A model generated the notes under the pieces. It worked only from the letters and a program-made list of their open reading frames with translations. It did not search any database and was not told where the DNA came from. Source: Syncephalastrum monosporum B8922 (lineage: Eukaryota; Mucoromycota; Mucoromycetes; Mucorales; Syncephalastraceae). From it: 64,000 bases of DNA. The stretch spans positions 434,001-498,000 of the forward strand of contig JNEN01001227.1 of NCBI GenBank assembly GCA_000697355.1, written 5' to 3'. Shown here piece by piece: positions 1 to 10,064 of this stretch; the first letter of the stretch is position 1; the number at the start of each line of letters is the position of its first letter. Position numbers and translations under genes: made by a program.

Positions 1-1018
1 GGTGTTCATGCGTTTCTTTTTTTTTTCTCTCTCTCTCTCTCTCTTAAAATATGATTGGGGTTCCTTGGGTTGACTGCACTCTCGCCCAACGTCTCACACG
101 GACCACAATGGATTAAATAGAGAAGCTCTCTGTCTTTAGACCTCTGGTGAAACATGTAACCAAAAGTACAGTCTTTCCTTAACCACGATCATCAGTATCG
201 ACCATATTATATGTGTGTTGTGGCTCAGTCTTTCGTCACTGATGTAGGACATAAAAGTGGGTGCAAGCGGCGGGTTCACATAGCTCTTGGTCGATAAAGC
301 ATCTCTATGGCTATGAAGACATGGTTAAGTACTTAAGTATGAGAAAGACGCGAGGGTGAAGATACCTTGAGTACAGTGGAACGGGAAGCATGATCGGGAA
401 TGCATGTACGACATGTGTCGCGAATATAGATTGGTGTTCTTTCAGCTGCTGTTCGCATAGATATATCTTCAGCATCCCTGGGCACTTCAGCTGAGGGTCA
501 TGGTTCGCACGCGTGAGATTTCAAGGAGTTAAATGCTGCAAGGGGCCTGTCAAATCCCAGAAATACATGGCGTGAAGTGTGCAAAGCACAGTCGCGGCCA
601 CGTTATGATGTTCAAGGACCGCCATGAAGCAGATGCCTTTACACTGAGTGTTAGGAAGGGAGTCCAATACAAAACAGGTAGAACAATAAGAAGAGCCCGC
701 TTGTACCAAGTCTTTCGCTTTCCTTTTATGTCGATATCAGTGTGTCCAATAGCACGTTCGGTATGTTAAAAGCAAGAACCTCGAAGTCATATAATATGCA
801 GGCACTTTCGAAGCCCAATCAGCATACGAATTGCGAAATATAGTAAAATGTAAAACAACTAAAAGGATGATCTTTACTGCAACAGAGCTTTTATCTTCTG
901 AGCCAGATGCTCTCCTGAATGGGGATGCCGCCAAGTGTGCTGTTCACCTGATAAACTTTTATTCATAGGGTTGCGTTGCTTTTGTTTGTGTGACAAGACG
1001 TTCCATTCTGGTTTAGGC
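1..1018. other. Left-edge non-coding region
   Basis: No supported gene. A T-rich tract followed by a short CT microsatellite lies at about 18-44. Short open frames near 533-769 have no recognisable domain or splice context. Confidence 0.5.
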
Positions 1019-1678
1019 ATGCTCTCACCCGACTCGAGTGAGGCCAAGGACGCGAATGCGGACAGACTCGCCCAGGCGAGGCGCAAGGTAGCAATGAACA
1101 GCTGTGTCAACATTCGCTTCGCTCATTGCTTCTTTTGTGCTTAGTTTTCGAAATACCAAAGCAAGAAAAACAAAGTTCGTGATACCAGTCAGCAAGCAAG
1201 CGATGGAGACTCCAATGGACGACGATCGCTCGACACCAATGTTAGCAACTTCAATGACACGGAAGAGGCGAAAGAGCTCAAGCAGGAACTGGGCCGCGCG
1301 CTGGAGCGCATTCGGCAGCTCGAGATAGAAACCAAGCATTTGCGGAACGAGAATCGCGAGTTGCACCAACTCATGGAAAGCGAAGTTTTTGCTGACCCTC
1401 TCACTACCTTTGATGGTCATTTACTTGGTAGATTACTGGTTTCAATATGTATAGATTGCGATGGGATAACATTATTTGTGAATAGGAGGTGCTTTGGAAG
1501 CAGAGGAGAGGTACTAAATGAAAAAAAAAAAAGAAGCTGATCTGCCTGACATTTCCACGATAGACAAATTATTGATGCAGCCCGTCAACAATTGGAAACG
1601 CTCAGGCACAGATACCGCAGCAACGCACCTAGAAAAGGTACCCAGAGCCATCGTTCGTCTGGATATTTACAGAGCTAA
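1019..1678 (+). CDS. Short golgin-like coiled-coil protein
   Basis: Model of three exons: 1019-1087, 1145-1488 and 1564-1678, giving about 175 residues. The first intron (GTAGCA...GCTTAG) is well supported because the frame runs straight through it. The N-terminus ends in LAQARRKFSKYQ and is followed by a Lys-rich stretch. This resembles the start of GM130-type golgins, where an A-K/R-K-K-L-x-x-Y/F-Q motif begins the protein. A strong heptad coiled coil follows (around LKQELGRALERIRQLEIE), and the last exon continues in heptads (QIIDAARQQLETLRHRY). The second intron is uncertain: the residues just before it do not look coding, so the true donor may lie further upstream, for example near 1413-1428. 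The protein is far shorter than animal golgins. A Golgi tethering role is inferred from the N-terminal motif and the coiled coil only; another short coiled-coil protein is possible. Confidence 0.5.
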
Positions 1679-1857
1679 TCGAACTCGAATATGATAGAAG
1701 ATCTCTGCAGCGGCTGCATAGGCGAACTGGTTGAAATATAGTATTTTTGTCTTTTATATATGATCGAGCAAAATGGATGAATACACGGTGATACGAGGAC
1801 TAAAATAATAAAGGTACAACAAGGAAGAATGGAAAGCGAGATTAGGAGAGAGGAGTA

Positions 1858-2355
1858 TTAGAAGACCCAGGTAGAAACGACGCCGAGAGACAGGAGCAGC
1901 AAGGCGAGAGCATTAGCAGGCTTAAGGATCCAGCCAGCAGAGACGTGAAGCATGATGGGTCTCGAGCGCAAATCGGTGGAGAAGAAGTTGGTCTTTGCGT
2001 GCTCGTAAACGACGAGATAGACGGTCTCGTTGAGGCCGTCGGGAACAGTCCAGTCGTAGGAATCAGTCAGGGTATAGTTGAGGCTCGTGCCGGTCGAGTT
2101 GCCTGGCGCGATATCGTGGTTGGTTGTAATATTTTGGTCGAGATCCGTCGCCGACGAGTCGCGATAGATCTGGAAATCGGCAGTGTAGTTGCCTGTGCCC
2201 ATGTTTTGGTACTCGTACTCAATCTTGACGGTGTCGCCAACCTTGATCGTGGCATTGTACTCGGGCGAAATGATCTTGGGACCCACCTGCGCCAGTGAGA
2301 CTTGAATGAAGAGGAAGAGCAGAACAGCGGCAAAGGAGCGGGTCGCGACGGGCAT
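1858..2355 (-). CDS. Secreted GPI-type protein, KRE9/KNH1-like domain
   Basis: Single exon, 165 residues. I chose the ATG at 2355 because it is followed by a good signal peptide (residues 1-20, with a hydrophobic core around AAVLLFLFIQVSLA). The mature part begins with a fold motif (IISPEYNATIKVGDTVKIEY) typical of the Kre9/Knh1 N-terminal domain, an Ig-like beta sandwich found in fungal cell-wall and surface proteins. There are six N-glycosylation sequons. The last 18-20 residues are a hydrophobic tail after a small-residue zone, as expected of a GPI attachment signal. The predicted role is a cell-surface or cell-wall glycoprotein, possibly linked to beta-1,6-glucan. The family is common in mucoromycetes, mostly without known function. 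An in-frame upstream ATG at 2526 would bury the signal peptide and is unlikely. Confidence 0.75.
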   Translation of the reverse strand: MPVATRSFAAVLLFLFIQVSLAQVGPKIISPEYNATIKVGDTVKIEYEYQNMGTGNYTADFQIYRDSSATDLDQNITTNHDIAPGNSTGTSLNYTLTDSYDWTVPDGLNETVYLVVYEHAKTNFFSTDLRSRPIMLHVSAGWILKPANALALLLLSLGVVSTWVF

Positions 2356-2965
2356 GGTGGGGGCGAGGACAAAGCGAAAGGGAAGGTAATGGATACAGAA
2401 GAGAAGAAAAAGACAGAAAATATGAGTACGAAAATAGATGTAAGTCGTAGAAGAAGCCAAAAGAGGCGAGATCTGAGTGTTGGTGTAATTAAGCCTGTGT
2501 GGGGCGGAGAAGTGGCAGGTACACACACACGCTTTATCGGTTGGGTCGCACCAAAATGAAGCGCGCTATGCTAAACCTGGGAAAGCCATATGAAACTCTC
2601 TCCACTCAAGCATGCTGTCTTGCTCTTTTCGTTTTGGCAGCTGCAATTGCCTCCATTTGTTGTGGGAGAATCATAAAGCAGATCTCTTTTCTGCTCCCTT
2701 GTGTTGTACTGTGTTCAATACTGTCCTTTTTTATTGTCACCTTTTTTTTTTTTCTTCATCTAAAAAAAAAAGAAAGATTGAGCGCTTTTCTCCTGTGAAA
2801 TAGCTTGCAAAAAACAGGGCCTGTGAAAAGAACATGTCTGGGTCGTTGTTCTGAACCTTGTCGTGTTCTAGATTACTTTTTGTGTCATTGCCACTCCACA
2901 ATGATCGTATTTTCAAACTTCTTTCTTTTTGGATTTCCTAGCTACGCTGCTAAGCAAATAAGAGA
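2356..2965. other. Intergenic, no gene seen
   Basis: AT-rich and homopolymer-rich DNA (T and A runs at about 2740-2770). It separates the start of the KRE9-like gene from the end of the EF-hand gene. I see nothing else in it. Confidence 0.5.
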
Positions 2966-3667
2966 TTAAAGGCCGGAAAGTTTCCAAATGCGCCTAAACT
3001 CTTGCCAATCCACCACACCATCGTGGTTGGTATCTGCCTCGTTGACCATTTCCTGTAGATGCTGTGCTTCGAGGTCACTGAGTCCTTGCTTTTCGACGGC
3101 CCGGGTCAGGCTGCCCAGTGTAATGCCGCCGAAGCCCTGATCCGAGAGCGACTTGAAAGCAACCGCCATACGCTCATCCTCCTCCTCTTCCTTCTCCTCC
3201 ACATCCACATCATCATCATCATTATCATTATCATTATCATCATCACCGTCGCCTTCTTCCTTGTAATCTTCGTCCTCGTCGTCTCCGGCTATATTTGGCT
3301 CGTCCAAGCTTTTGTCCCCATACTGACACAAGAAAACACGATGATTGATTGATTGATACGCTGCATGCTCTTCATCCTTCTTATCTTACCATCAATGCTT
3401 CTACGATGGCTTTGAAGTCGTCCATATCAACAAATCCATCATTTTCACGGCCAACACTGAGTAGGATGCTTTCAATGCCGGTTTCAGTCACGGGCACTTG
3501 AAGGCCCAGCGCGCGAAGAGCGTGAAAGAGACCGTCTCCGTCGAGAAGACCGGCACCCACCTTGTCCATGGCGTCAAAAACTATCCACTATGAGTTTTGA
3601 TTGCCATCATATAGGATGGCCTACCTTGCTGCAGCTCTTGCACCTGGTCGCGTGAGAGATGGGTCAT
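2966..3667 (-). CDS. EF-hand calcium-binding protein with acidic linker
   Basis: Three exons in transcript order: 3625-3667, 3390-3580 and 2966-3322 (196 residues). Introns are GTAGGC...ATAG and GTAAGA...GTCAG, both phase-consistent. The protein starts MTHLSRDQVQELQQVFDAMD, the classic first helix of a calmodulin or centrin-like protein. Four EF-hand positions can be seen. The last loop (DTNHDGVVDWQEF) is canonical. The second (RENDGFVDMDDF) lacks a standard first ligand. The first and third are degenerate, so probably only one or two sites bind calcium. The two lobes are separated by about 40 residues made almost only of Asp, Glu and Asn, coded by imperfect trinucleotide repeats (about 3170-3250). 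The start codon lies 147 bp from that of the divergent Mic10 gene. The exact subfamily (centrin-like or calmodulin-like) is unresolved. Confidence 0.85.
3185..3250. repeat. Imperfect trinucleotide repeat in EF-hand gene
   Basis: Runs of cat/att/tcc-type triplets on the + strand encode the Asp/Glu/Asn-rich linker on the - strand. Its length is likely to vary between strains. Confidence 0.7.
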
Positions 3668-3814
3668 GGCATGACAATGTGGAGAAGAGTTGCAGCAGTA
3701 CACTTTTTGCAGAGAAAATCAGCGTATTCGTATTCAAGCAAGGGAGTCTGAGTTTCAAGAGTTTTGTTTTCGAAAAAGAGGCCCAAGGCGTGTTGAAATC
3801 CCCTTCACTTTAAA
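3668..3814. promoter_or_regulatory. Compact bidirectional promoter, EF-hand gene and MIC10
   Basis: Only 147 bp separate the two divergent start codons (3667 on -, 3815 on +), so both promoters and both 5' UTRs must fit here. No clear TATA box was recognised. Confidence 0.6.
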
Positions 3815-4234
3815 ATGTCAAACGAGCCCAAAGTGCCCAGCGAGGAGATCCTTTCTCATAAGGTATGGACATTGCAGAAACATGTAGCTTTGCTTATTCT
3901 GCTTCCTAGTGGGATCAAGTAATTTCCAACTTTGTTGTCAAGACGGGTCTTGGTCTCAGTGCAGGCATTGTGGCCTCCGCACTTCTTTTCAAGAGTACGT
4001 ATCCATCTCGGTGTCTTCGATTATCCTCATCGTGTACTGTATACTGTTAGAGCGCAGCTGGCCTATTGCCATTACCACTGGCTGGGGTTTCGGCGTTGCT
4101 TATGCCGATGCTCAGGTAGCTCCCACTATCCCTACTCGCCACTCCATCGATACTGACACATTGGTTTATAGCGCGTCTTCCACCCGCATCATGTGCCCGG
4201 TGTCCGTTTCGAGAAGCAGAAGCCTGTCGTCTAG
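3815..4234 (+). CDS. MIC10: MICOS complex subunit Mic10
   Basis: Four exons: 3815-3862, 3910-3994, 4051-4115 and 4172-4234, giving 86 residues. All junctions are GT-AG and in phase. The protein has the two short membrane segments of Mic10 (DUF543/MINOS1), each with a glycine ladder: GLGLSAG in the first and GWGFGVAYAD in the second. They are joined by a short basic loop (KKRSWP). The length and the W-D-x-x-I start of the core fit the family. Mic10 oligomerises in the inner mitochondrial membrane and bends it at crista junctions within MICOS. The C-terminal tail (about 20 residues) is basic and hydrophilic. Every short exon is needed to keep the glycine motifs. Confidence 0.92.
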
Positions 4235-5719
4235 AGTTGTCGTTTTACCTTTCGCCTCGTCCCAATACATACTATTGAAACACACATATACGCGAGCCAT
4301 TGGCGCCGTCTTGATGGAAGGATACTACGCGTAATAACGAGGCATATACAATCAAGCAAATGTTATCGAGAGGAAGCATCAGGAACTCGTTGGATACGTA
4401 TGATGTGCCAACAAGTCTGCTTGTGATTACCTGTCCTGCTTACTGTTTTCCGACATTTTACCATTTTACGTTGACCACTTGCTACGTATGGACGGGCCAA
4501 AATCAGATCCTTTGGGAATCCGGCTCGCCGCATCCCACTGTCGAAAATATTTTACCGAGTCTTGTATTTCGACTTGATATTGATGATGGAGAAGCCAAAC
4601 TAGCGACTATTGGAGATGCTATTGTTGTAAATAGCTAACATATAGGACGTATTCAGGAAGTTATCTAACAGTAATCTTTCTCCTGGCTGCCTCACAGTAC
4701 GTACTTGACAGCCCCGCTTTACTTGATGCCATAAAGCAAAACTTGGCCGACGCAGCTATACACGTACACCACCTTTCTATTCCTTTTCATATCTATCATC
4801 GCGCTTCAAATGACGTGAAGTTCGGCTCAACGTTCAGAGCAGCTGACCTGTGGGGAAGCTTGTTGAAAATAGCGTGGTATAGTCAGGGCAGGGGAACTGT
4901 GCTAGTAGGGCGCAGGCTCTGCGCATCCCACCTGCAGACCTACTATATGAAGCTCTGTTGACGTTTGTATCGGTGCTATCCCCGGTGCCGCTCACCCAAA
5001 CTCAAACATGCTAGATAGAAGAGTAAATCCAGCCTGTTCTCAACTCTTTTTTTTGGGCGCTTAATTCATGCGCGACTCCTCCAGGCAGGGGCGCCGTGTT
5101 TCATCGCAGCCATGCAGCAGCACGAGGGCCGGATTGATATCACGTAGCAATAGTTATAAACCTCAGCAGCAATATATATATATACGGGGACCATCGTGCT
5201 CGGCTGCTTGCCTCATGTATCCTGGTTGAACGTTCAGGCGACGAATCAAGCACTGCAGAAGAGACTGGGAAGAAAAATCTACTTAATCCACACGGAAATT
5301 GCGCGCATCTACAGTGAAGCTTGCGTCGCAAAGTTTATTGGATTTCATTAATCTGGCTTTTTTTTCTCCAGTATCAAATGCGAGAAAGTGTATTCCTCGT
5401 ACGCCTACTTTACCGCTTTGTGATATTCTAGATTTGTATAAGTGTCGTCACCTGTCTCCCCTGAAGCGCATCCCAGTTGACCTTTCGGAAAAGAGAAGAT
5501 ATAGACACACATTGGCCATGACGCGAACGAAAACAATCCAAACAAAATAAAAACAAGAATAGCAAGTTCTGAGTGGATATTTACTTCAATGTACATTTTG
5601 AACAATTAAACAATCACTGCTTTGAGGCAGTGATTAGAGGTATGGTATATAAGAGGGAAAGGGGGAATCAGCAAGTACAGCAAGAGGTGAAAGGTATGGC
5701 GAGACGGTGGCGGCGAGTA
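4235..5719. other. Intergenic, possible cryptic coding fragments
   Basis: No gene can be modelled. Short protein-like runs appear on the + strand near 4560-4620 and 4700-4790, but they do not join into a supported reading frame. Simple AT repeats occur near 5170. Confidence 0.4.
5612..5635. other. Perfect 9-bp hairpin, 3' side of membrane-protein gene
   Basis: aatcactgc (5612-5620) pairs exactly with gcagtgatt (5627-5635) around a 6-nt loop. It lies about 85 bp past the stop codon of the gene ending at 5720, so it may sit in that gene's 3' UTR. Confidence 0.5.
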
Positions 5720-6697
5720 TCACCACTGCCAAAAAGGAGGCGATACGAACAAAGCTTTTACGAGATGAACGATCCCAGGCCAGTAAAAATAGACCATCAT
5801 GACCAGCAGTATCTGGACAAATGAGCTTGAGGACAGCAGCCGGAGGAAGGCATGCCCAAAAGAAGCCCGATAGGTGACATGCCGGTGATTGTGCCGCCAG
5901 ACGTCTACAAGGGATTCACTCAAAGAGGCGAGCGCGGCGTCGTAACATGTGGTCATATTCCAGGCATACGGACATTTGTTGACCAGAATGTCCTGGACAC
6001 CGTCTCTGAACTTTTCCCGCAAGTCGGTCTGGATGGTGTCCCGGATGCAGTCGATGATGCGGTAGCGCGGTTCGCTGAGGACGGTAAGGCCTTCATAGAA
6101 GAACGCGCGGTGGATTGCCTTTTCGGTGCGGCCATATTGCCGCATGGCAGCGAATAAGGGGTCAGGATGATCAAGCATGGCTTGTCGCACGGCAACCATG
6201 TTATGTTCCGTAAGCGACATTGCGAAACGCAGTACCAGGTGGAGGTGAAGTCGGTCTGTCGCGAACGCGTCTTCAGGAATCGCGTAACTGATCGTGTTGT
6301 CAAATGCAAACGTCTTGTCACGGGGTGGGCAGTCCGTACGGGGCGCTTCAAGCAGAATCTGGAGCTCGAGGCGGGGAGCGAGGTACACGTCGTTTACCCA
6401 GTTACACACCATGGCAACCGTGTCGCGCACTGCGAGTCGGAGACGTGCGAGGGTCGGGAATGCAAGCTTAGGAAGCGCATTGCGCATTGGCGCCGACCAG
6501 GAATTCAGTTTCGCCCTCCAGCGCATACGGCGAGGGACAGGTACAATATGGTCAGCTGCAGTGCGGATATTGCGGTGGGGAGCTGAGGCCAACAGGTCGG
6601 TGGTGGTCGGACGAGTCGTTTCTGAGACAGACGCAGTGGCAACGATAAACAGGAGCGCGAACGCCAAAAAGTAATTCAGCAGCTGAGATCGGCGCAT
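5720..6697 (-). CDS. Orphan membrane protein with signal peptide
   Basis: Single exon, 325 residues; I do not recognise the family. The ATG at 6697 is chosen because it gives a clean signal peptide (MRR followed by a hydrophobic run LLNYFLAFALLFIVATASV). An in-frame ATG at 6901 would add 68 residues that look like untranslated sequence. The luminal or extracellular part (about residues 20-285) is rich in Arg, Leu and aromatic residues, with several Cys that could form disulfides, and a sequon at NMT. One strong transmembrane helix lies near the C-terminus (about 295-315, around VQILLVMMVYFYWPGIV), leaving a very short tail. This is a type I-like topology with most of the protein outside the cytosol. 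No repeats or catalytic motif were noticed. Codon use looks normal. Confidence 0.7.
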   Translation of the reverse strand: MRRSQLLNYFLAFALLFIVATASVSETTRPTTTDLLASAPHRNIRTAADHIVPVPRRMRWRAKLNSWSAPMRNALPKLAFPTLARLRLAVRDTVAMVCNWVNDVYLAPRLELQILLEAPRTDCPPRDKTFAFDNTISYAIPEDAFATDRLHLHLVLRFAMSLTEHNMVAVRQAMLDHPDPLFAAMRQYGRTEKAIHRAFFYEGLTVLSEPRYRIIDCIRDTIQTDLREKFRDGVQDILVNKCPYAWNMTTCYDAALASLSESLVDVWRHNHRHVTYRASFGHAFLRLLSSSSFVQILLVMMVYFYWPGIVHLVKALFVSPPFWQW

Positions 6698-6948
6698 TGC
6701 TGCGACCTTGAGCTGAGTAAAAGAAGAAACAAGTGCTTGAAGTGTGTAGATATAAGTTGGTCTGTGTGAGCTTTTGCAGGTGAAAGACAGGTGAAGGACA
6801 GACGTCAAGCAGAAGGAGAAGTAAGGCAAAAATAAATCATGCGTTTGGCGAGGATCTTGTACCTTCAGCAGCTCCGATCTTTTAAGAGTAAGAGAAATCA
6901 CACATAGAACCTTCCTTCCTATTGAAGACTTCGTTATCCCGTTCTTCT

Positions 6949-6954
6949 ATAAAC
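6949..6954 (+). promoter_or_regulatory. TATA-like element before small two-exon gene
   Basis: A tataaa hexamer lies only about 20 bp before the ATG at 6972, unusually close. If functional, it implies a start further downstream or a very short 5' UTR. Confidence 0.3.
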
Positions 6955-6971
6955 ACCCCTGTACACCTGGA

Positions 6972-7316
6972 ATGCCAACTCTTGATATTCCAGGTGTCGG
7001 AGGACCAAGTACCAAACACTTTAGGAAAGTCCATCCAACCCTGGCTGCTATGTTGTGGGGTTCGCTGGACTTCTATCTTAGTCTTTCGAGGGTGGAATAG
7101 CGAGAATCATAGCTCGACTAAAGAAGCTTGTTATTCGCGCTTTGAATGGTCTGCCGTGCCACGAGGCAACAGGCTCGATTGCGTGACTCTATACTCTCAC
7201 CACTGAAAGAGCAAGAGCTCGCACTCAAATTAATCAAACACACCTACGATACGTGGACCGGAATTGCGTACGGACCATCTCGTACCACCGATACTGCCCG
7301 ACTAGAAAGAGGCTAG
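6972..7316 (+). CDS. Unrecognised small protein, two exons
   Basis: Model of exons 6972-7091 and 7173-7316 (87 residues). The first exon gives MPTLDIPGVGGPSTKHFRKV and a weakly hydrophobic stretch (LAAMLWGSLDFYLSLS). The second gives a helical stretch (ILSPLKEQELALKLIKH) and a short polar tail ending RLERG. The intron would be GTGGAA...CAACAG. The donor is weak, so the junction is tentative, but both halves look coding and are in phase. The size and one possible membrane helix recall small subunits of mitochondrial complexes, but I have no family match and assign no function. Confidence 0.4.
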
Positions 7317-8081
7317 AGCTTGAGGTTGTCTGCTGCGCCCATTTATTAAATATTATGTGCTTCGAGCAGGCTGCATTGTTTACTGCTGAACAATTGCCAT
7401 GTTCTTACCTGTGTGCTATCATAATCTCATACATGTTGCGATTCAAACAAAGGAGTGGAAAAATTCGAGCATAGTGGTCTCCAAAAAGCAACTTAGGATT
7501 TTGTATATCTTTTTCATTTGTTTTTGTTTTTTTGTTTTTTTTTGCTCTGTAACTAGCCTGTGCCGACCGTTTTACAAGCTCCTCGTAACCCGTACGGTCG
7601 TCTGTTGGGGCTAGGTGGTGCATATTCTTCATGTAATGGCTTGGCCGATTGGAACTCACGAGAGAGATATAAATTCCAGCAAACATTCACGCAAGTCCTA
7701 GAGATAACAGATCGCAAAGCTGTCTTCCTCCACAACTATGACATGACCAGTATGCACAATGCCTCACCATGCTCCACTGATTTTTTCCAATCAGCAGTAG
7801 CAGCAGCAGCAGCAGCAGCGAAAGATCGTGTTACTTCTGTCTTAGAGATCAGTCCTATACCATGTCCATCATAAAACACGTCAAACTAGATATCTCGTAT
7901 AAATGATCGGAAGTCAAATCTATTATGTACTTCGAAGAAAGGAGAGAACGCACAGCGCGAACAAATGGCATGGGCGAATAGCAAGGGTTGAGTTAGGATG
8001 TCATACGAAGTTTTGGTGTGTGTGGGAAGAATATGTACGAGTTAAGAGAGAGAGAAAGAGAGAAAACAAAAAATGAGGTGC
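7317..8081. other. Intergenic with short CAG repeat
   Basis: No gene supported. A short CAG/CAGTAG repeat lies at about 7792-7820, and T-rich tracts lie near 7500-7550. Confidence 0.45.
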
Positions 8082-9625
8082 TTAGTTGAAGTACTTGGTC
8101 TCACCGGGGTAACGGCCACGGACGGTCGGGGGCTCGGTGCCCTCGGCGTAGATCTCGGTGAAGAACTCCTTCATGTCGGGCTCGGGCGAAGCCTCGGCCT
8201 CCTTGAGGGCCTCATCAACAACCTTGCGGGCCTCCTTGTCGATCGCTTTGAGGTCAGCCTCGGTGGCGACACCGTTCTCGATAAGGATGTGCTTCATGCC
8301 GGTGATGGGGTCGCTGGTGGAGCGCATGTGCTGGATCTCCTCACGGGTTCTACACATCATTTCCAGTCAGCCTCAGCTTTTCCTTGATGTATCACCTCAT
8401 ATTTACCTGTAGGTGGTGCCGGGGTCGGACATGGAGTGACCACCATAACGGTAGGTGGTGAGCTCCATGACGAGCGGGCCCTTGCCGGAGGTGGTCCATT
8501 CCTTGGCCCACTGGGCAGCGCGGTAGACGGCAATAGCGTCCATACCGTTGACGCGAATGCCGGGAATGTAGCCAGCACGGGTGTGGTACTCGGTCGAAGC
8601 AGACGAGCGGTTGGCAGCAGTACCCATACCGTACTTGTTGTTCTCGCAGACGAAGACACAGGGGAGGTCCCAGAGCTTAGCCATGTTGAAAGCCTCAAAG
8701 ACCTGACCCTGGTTGGAGGCACCGTCACCGTAGAGAGCAAAGGTCACGGAGGGGATGTCGAGATACTTCTGGGTGAAGGCAATACCAGCACCGAGAGGGA
8801 CCTGGGCACCGACAATACCGTTACCACCGTAGAAGGAGGGCGAGAACATGTGCATCGAGCCACCCTTGCCCTTCGAGATACCGTCAGCGCGGCCCATCAG
8901 CTCAGCAAGGATGCTCTTGATGGAACCACCACGGACGTAAGTGAAACCGTGGCAACGGTAGGCGGTGATGATGTGATCGGACAGGGTCAGGGCAGACTCC
9001 ATGCCAACCGAGACGGCTTCCTGTAGAAGGTAAAAATTTTAGCTCCCGGTGTCCTACGGAAGATTTGCCCCTGGGCTCTGGTCTCCCCAACGGGAAAAAT
9101 TGGAGACAAAACATTTCCGCCCGCGTTTACCCGCCCCAAAACATAAGAAAAAGATATACACATCCACTGCACAACGACCACATTCACAACCACAACCACT
9201 GCCCATAATATTCAAAATAAATGGTTATCTTACCTGACCGTTGCACAAATGGCAGAAACCACGGATCTTCTTGGCCTTGTAGAGACCGTCAGCGGCCATC
9301 TCCATGCGGCGCATGGTGGTCATCTTGGTGTACATGTCGAGAAGCTTCTCCTTGCTGATCTCGACGTTCAGGTCAGGCTTCTCGGCGTTGAACATGTCAA
9401 ACGACGACTCGGGCAGGGTGATCGAGAGGGTGTCCTGAGCATCGGTCGTCGTGGCAAAGGCGCGCTAAAGAGATGCAACAAAAGAAAAGAAGGCAGGTCG
9501 TATATGTATGAGCGTGTCTGTGCGATAGTCAGTCATATGGTACACTAAAGACGTACAGCAGGGAGGAAAGGCTTAGGCGCAACGCGGACGTTGGCCAACA
9601 GGCGAGAAGCAGCCGAACGAAGCAT
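8082..9625 (-). CDS. PDA1: Pyruvate dehydrogenase E1 component, alpha subunit
   Basis: Four exons in transcript order: 9557-9625, 9234-9464, 8407-9020 and 8082-8349, giving 393 residues, the usual length. The first exon encodes an Arg-rich mitochondrial presequence ([20 protein letters not shown]). The thiamine diphosphate motif GDGASNQG starts at about residue 198 and ends in the ENN of the family. The regulatory phosphorylation loop ([11 protein letters not shown]) is intact, with the kinase-target serine near residue 296. With the beta subunit (not in this window) the enzyme decarboxylates pyruvate and acetylates the lipoyl group of E2 in the mitochondrial matrix. The conserved phospho-loop implies control by PDH kinase and phosphatase. 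All introns are GT-AG. Confidence 0.96.
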
Positions 9626-10064
9626 GTTCAGATAAAGAAGGAGTGAGGAAGAAAAGGTTGGGAAGAAAAGGGGAAAAGTGAAAAAAAAAGTTTTTAACGC
9701 CGCCCGACTCGGCGGCGCACGCTTGGCCCTTCAACACCCGACCCCGGCACAGTAGCCCCAAGAATACATTCATCCTCGGAGGGAGGCGGATTTGCTCTAT
9801 ATTCATTATACCGCCACCCACCTAATATCCATTCCATAAAAAATAAACACACATCCAGTTTCCGTTTCCCATGACACCCACACAACTGCCCCTGCGCCCC
9901 GCTCCGCGCCCACCCCCCTCCTCCCGCAAAAAAAAAAAAAAAAAAGATATAAAATGTCTACAAAAATGGTATTGAAGGATGGTGGTCTGGGTTCTTTATA
10001 CAAACGCGTACGGCGTAAAAAAAAAAAAAAGCAAATAACGACATGGAATAGTATTAGCAAGTAC
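9626..10064. other. Intergenic between PDA1 and glycosyltransferase gene
   Basis: Holds the PDA1 promoter side and the 3' end of the glycosyltransferase gene. An A-tract of about 17 (9929-9945) and a second A-tract (10017-10030) lie here; no gene seen. Confidence 0.5.

Noticed and set aside
4360..4960. Possible gene fragments on + (around 4560-4620 and 4700-4790)
   Set aside because: Short runs look protein-like, but no donor/acceptor set joins them into a frame, and no family is recognised.
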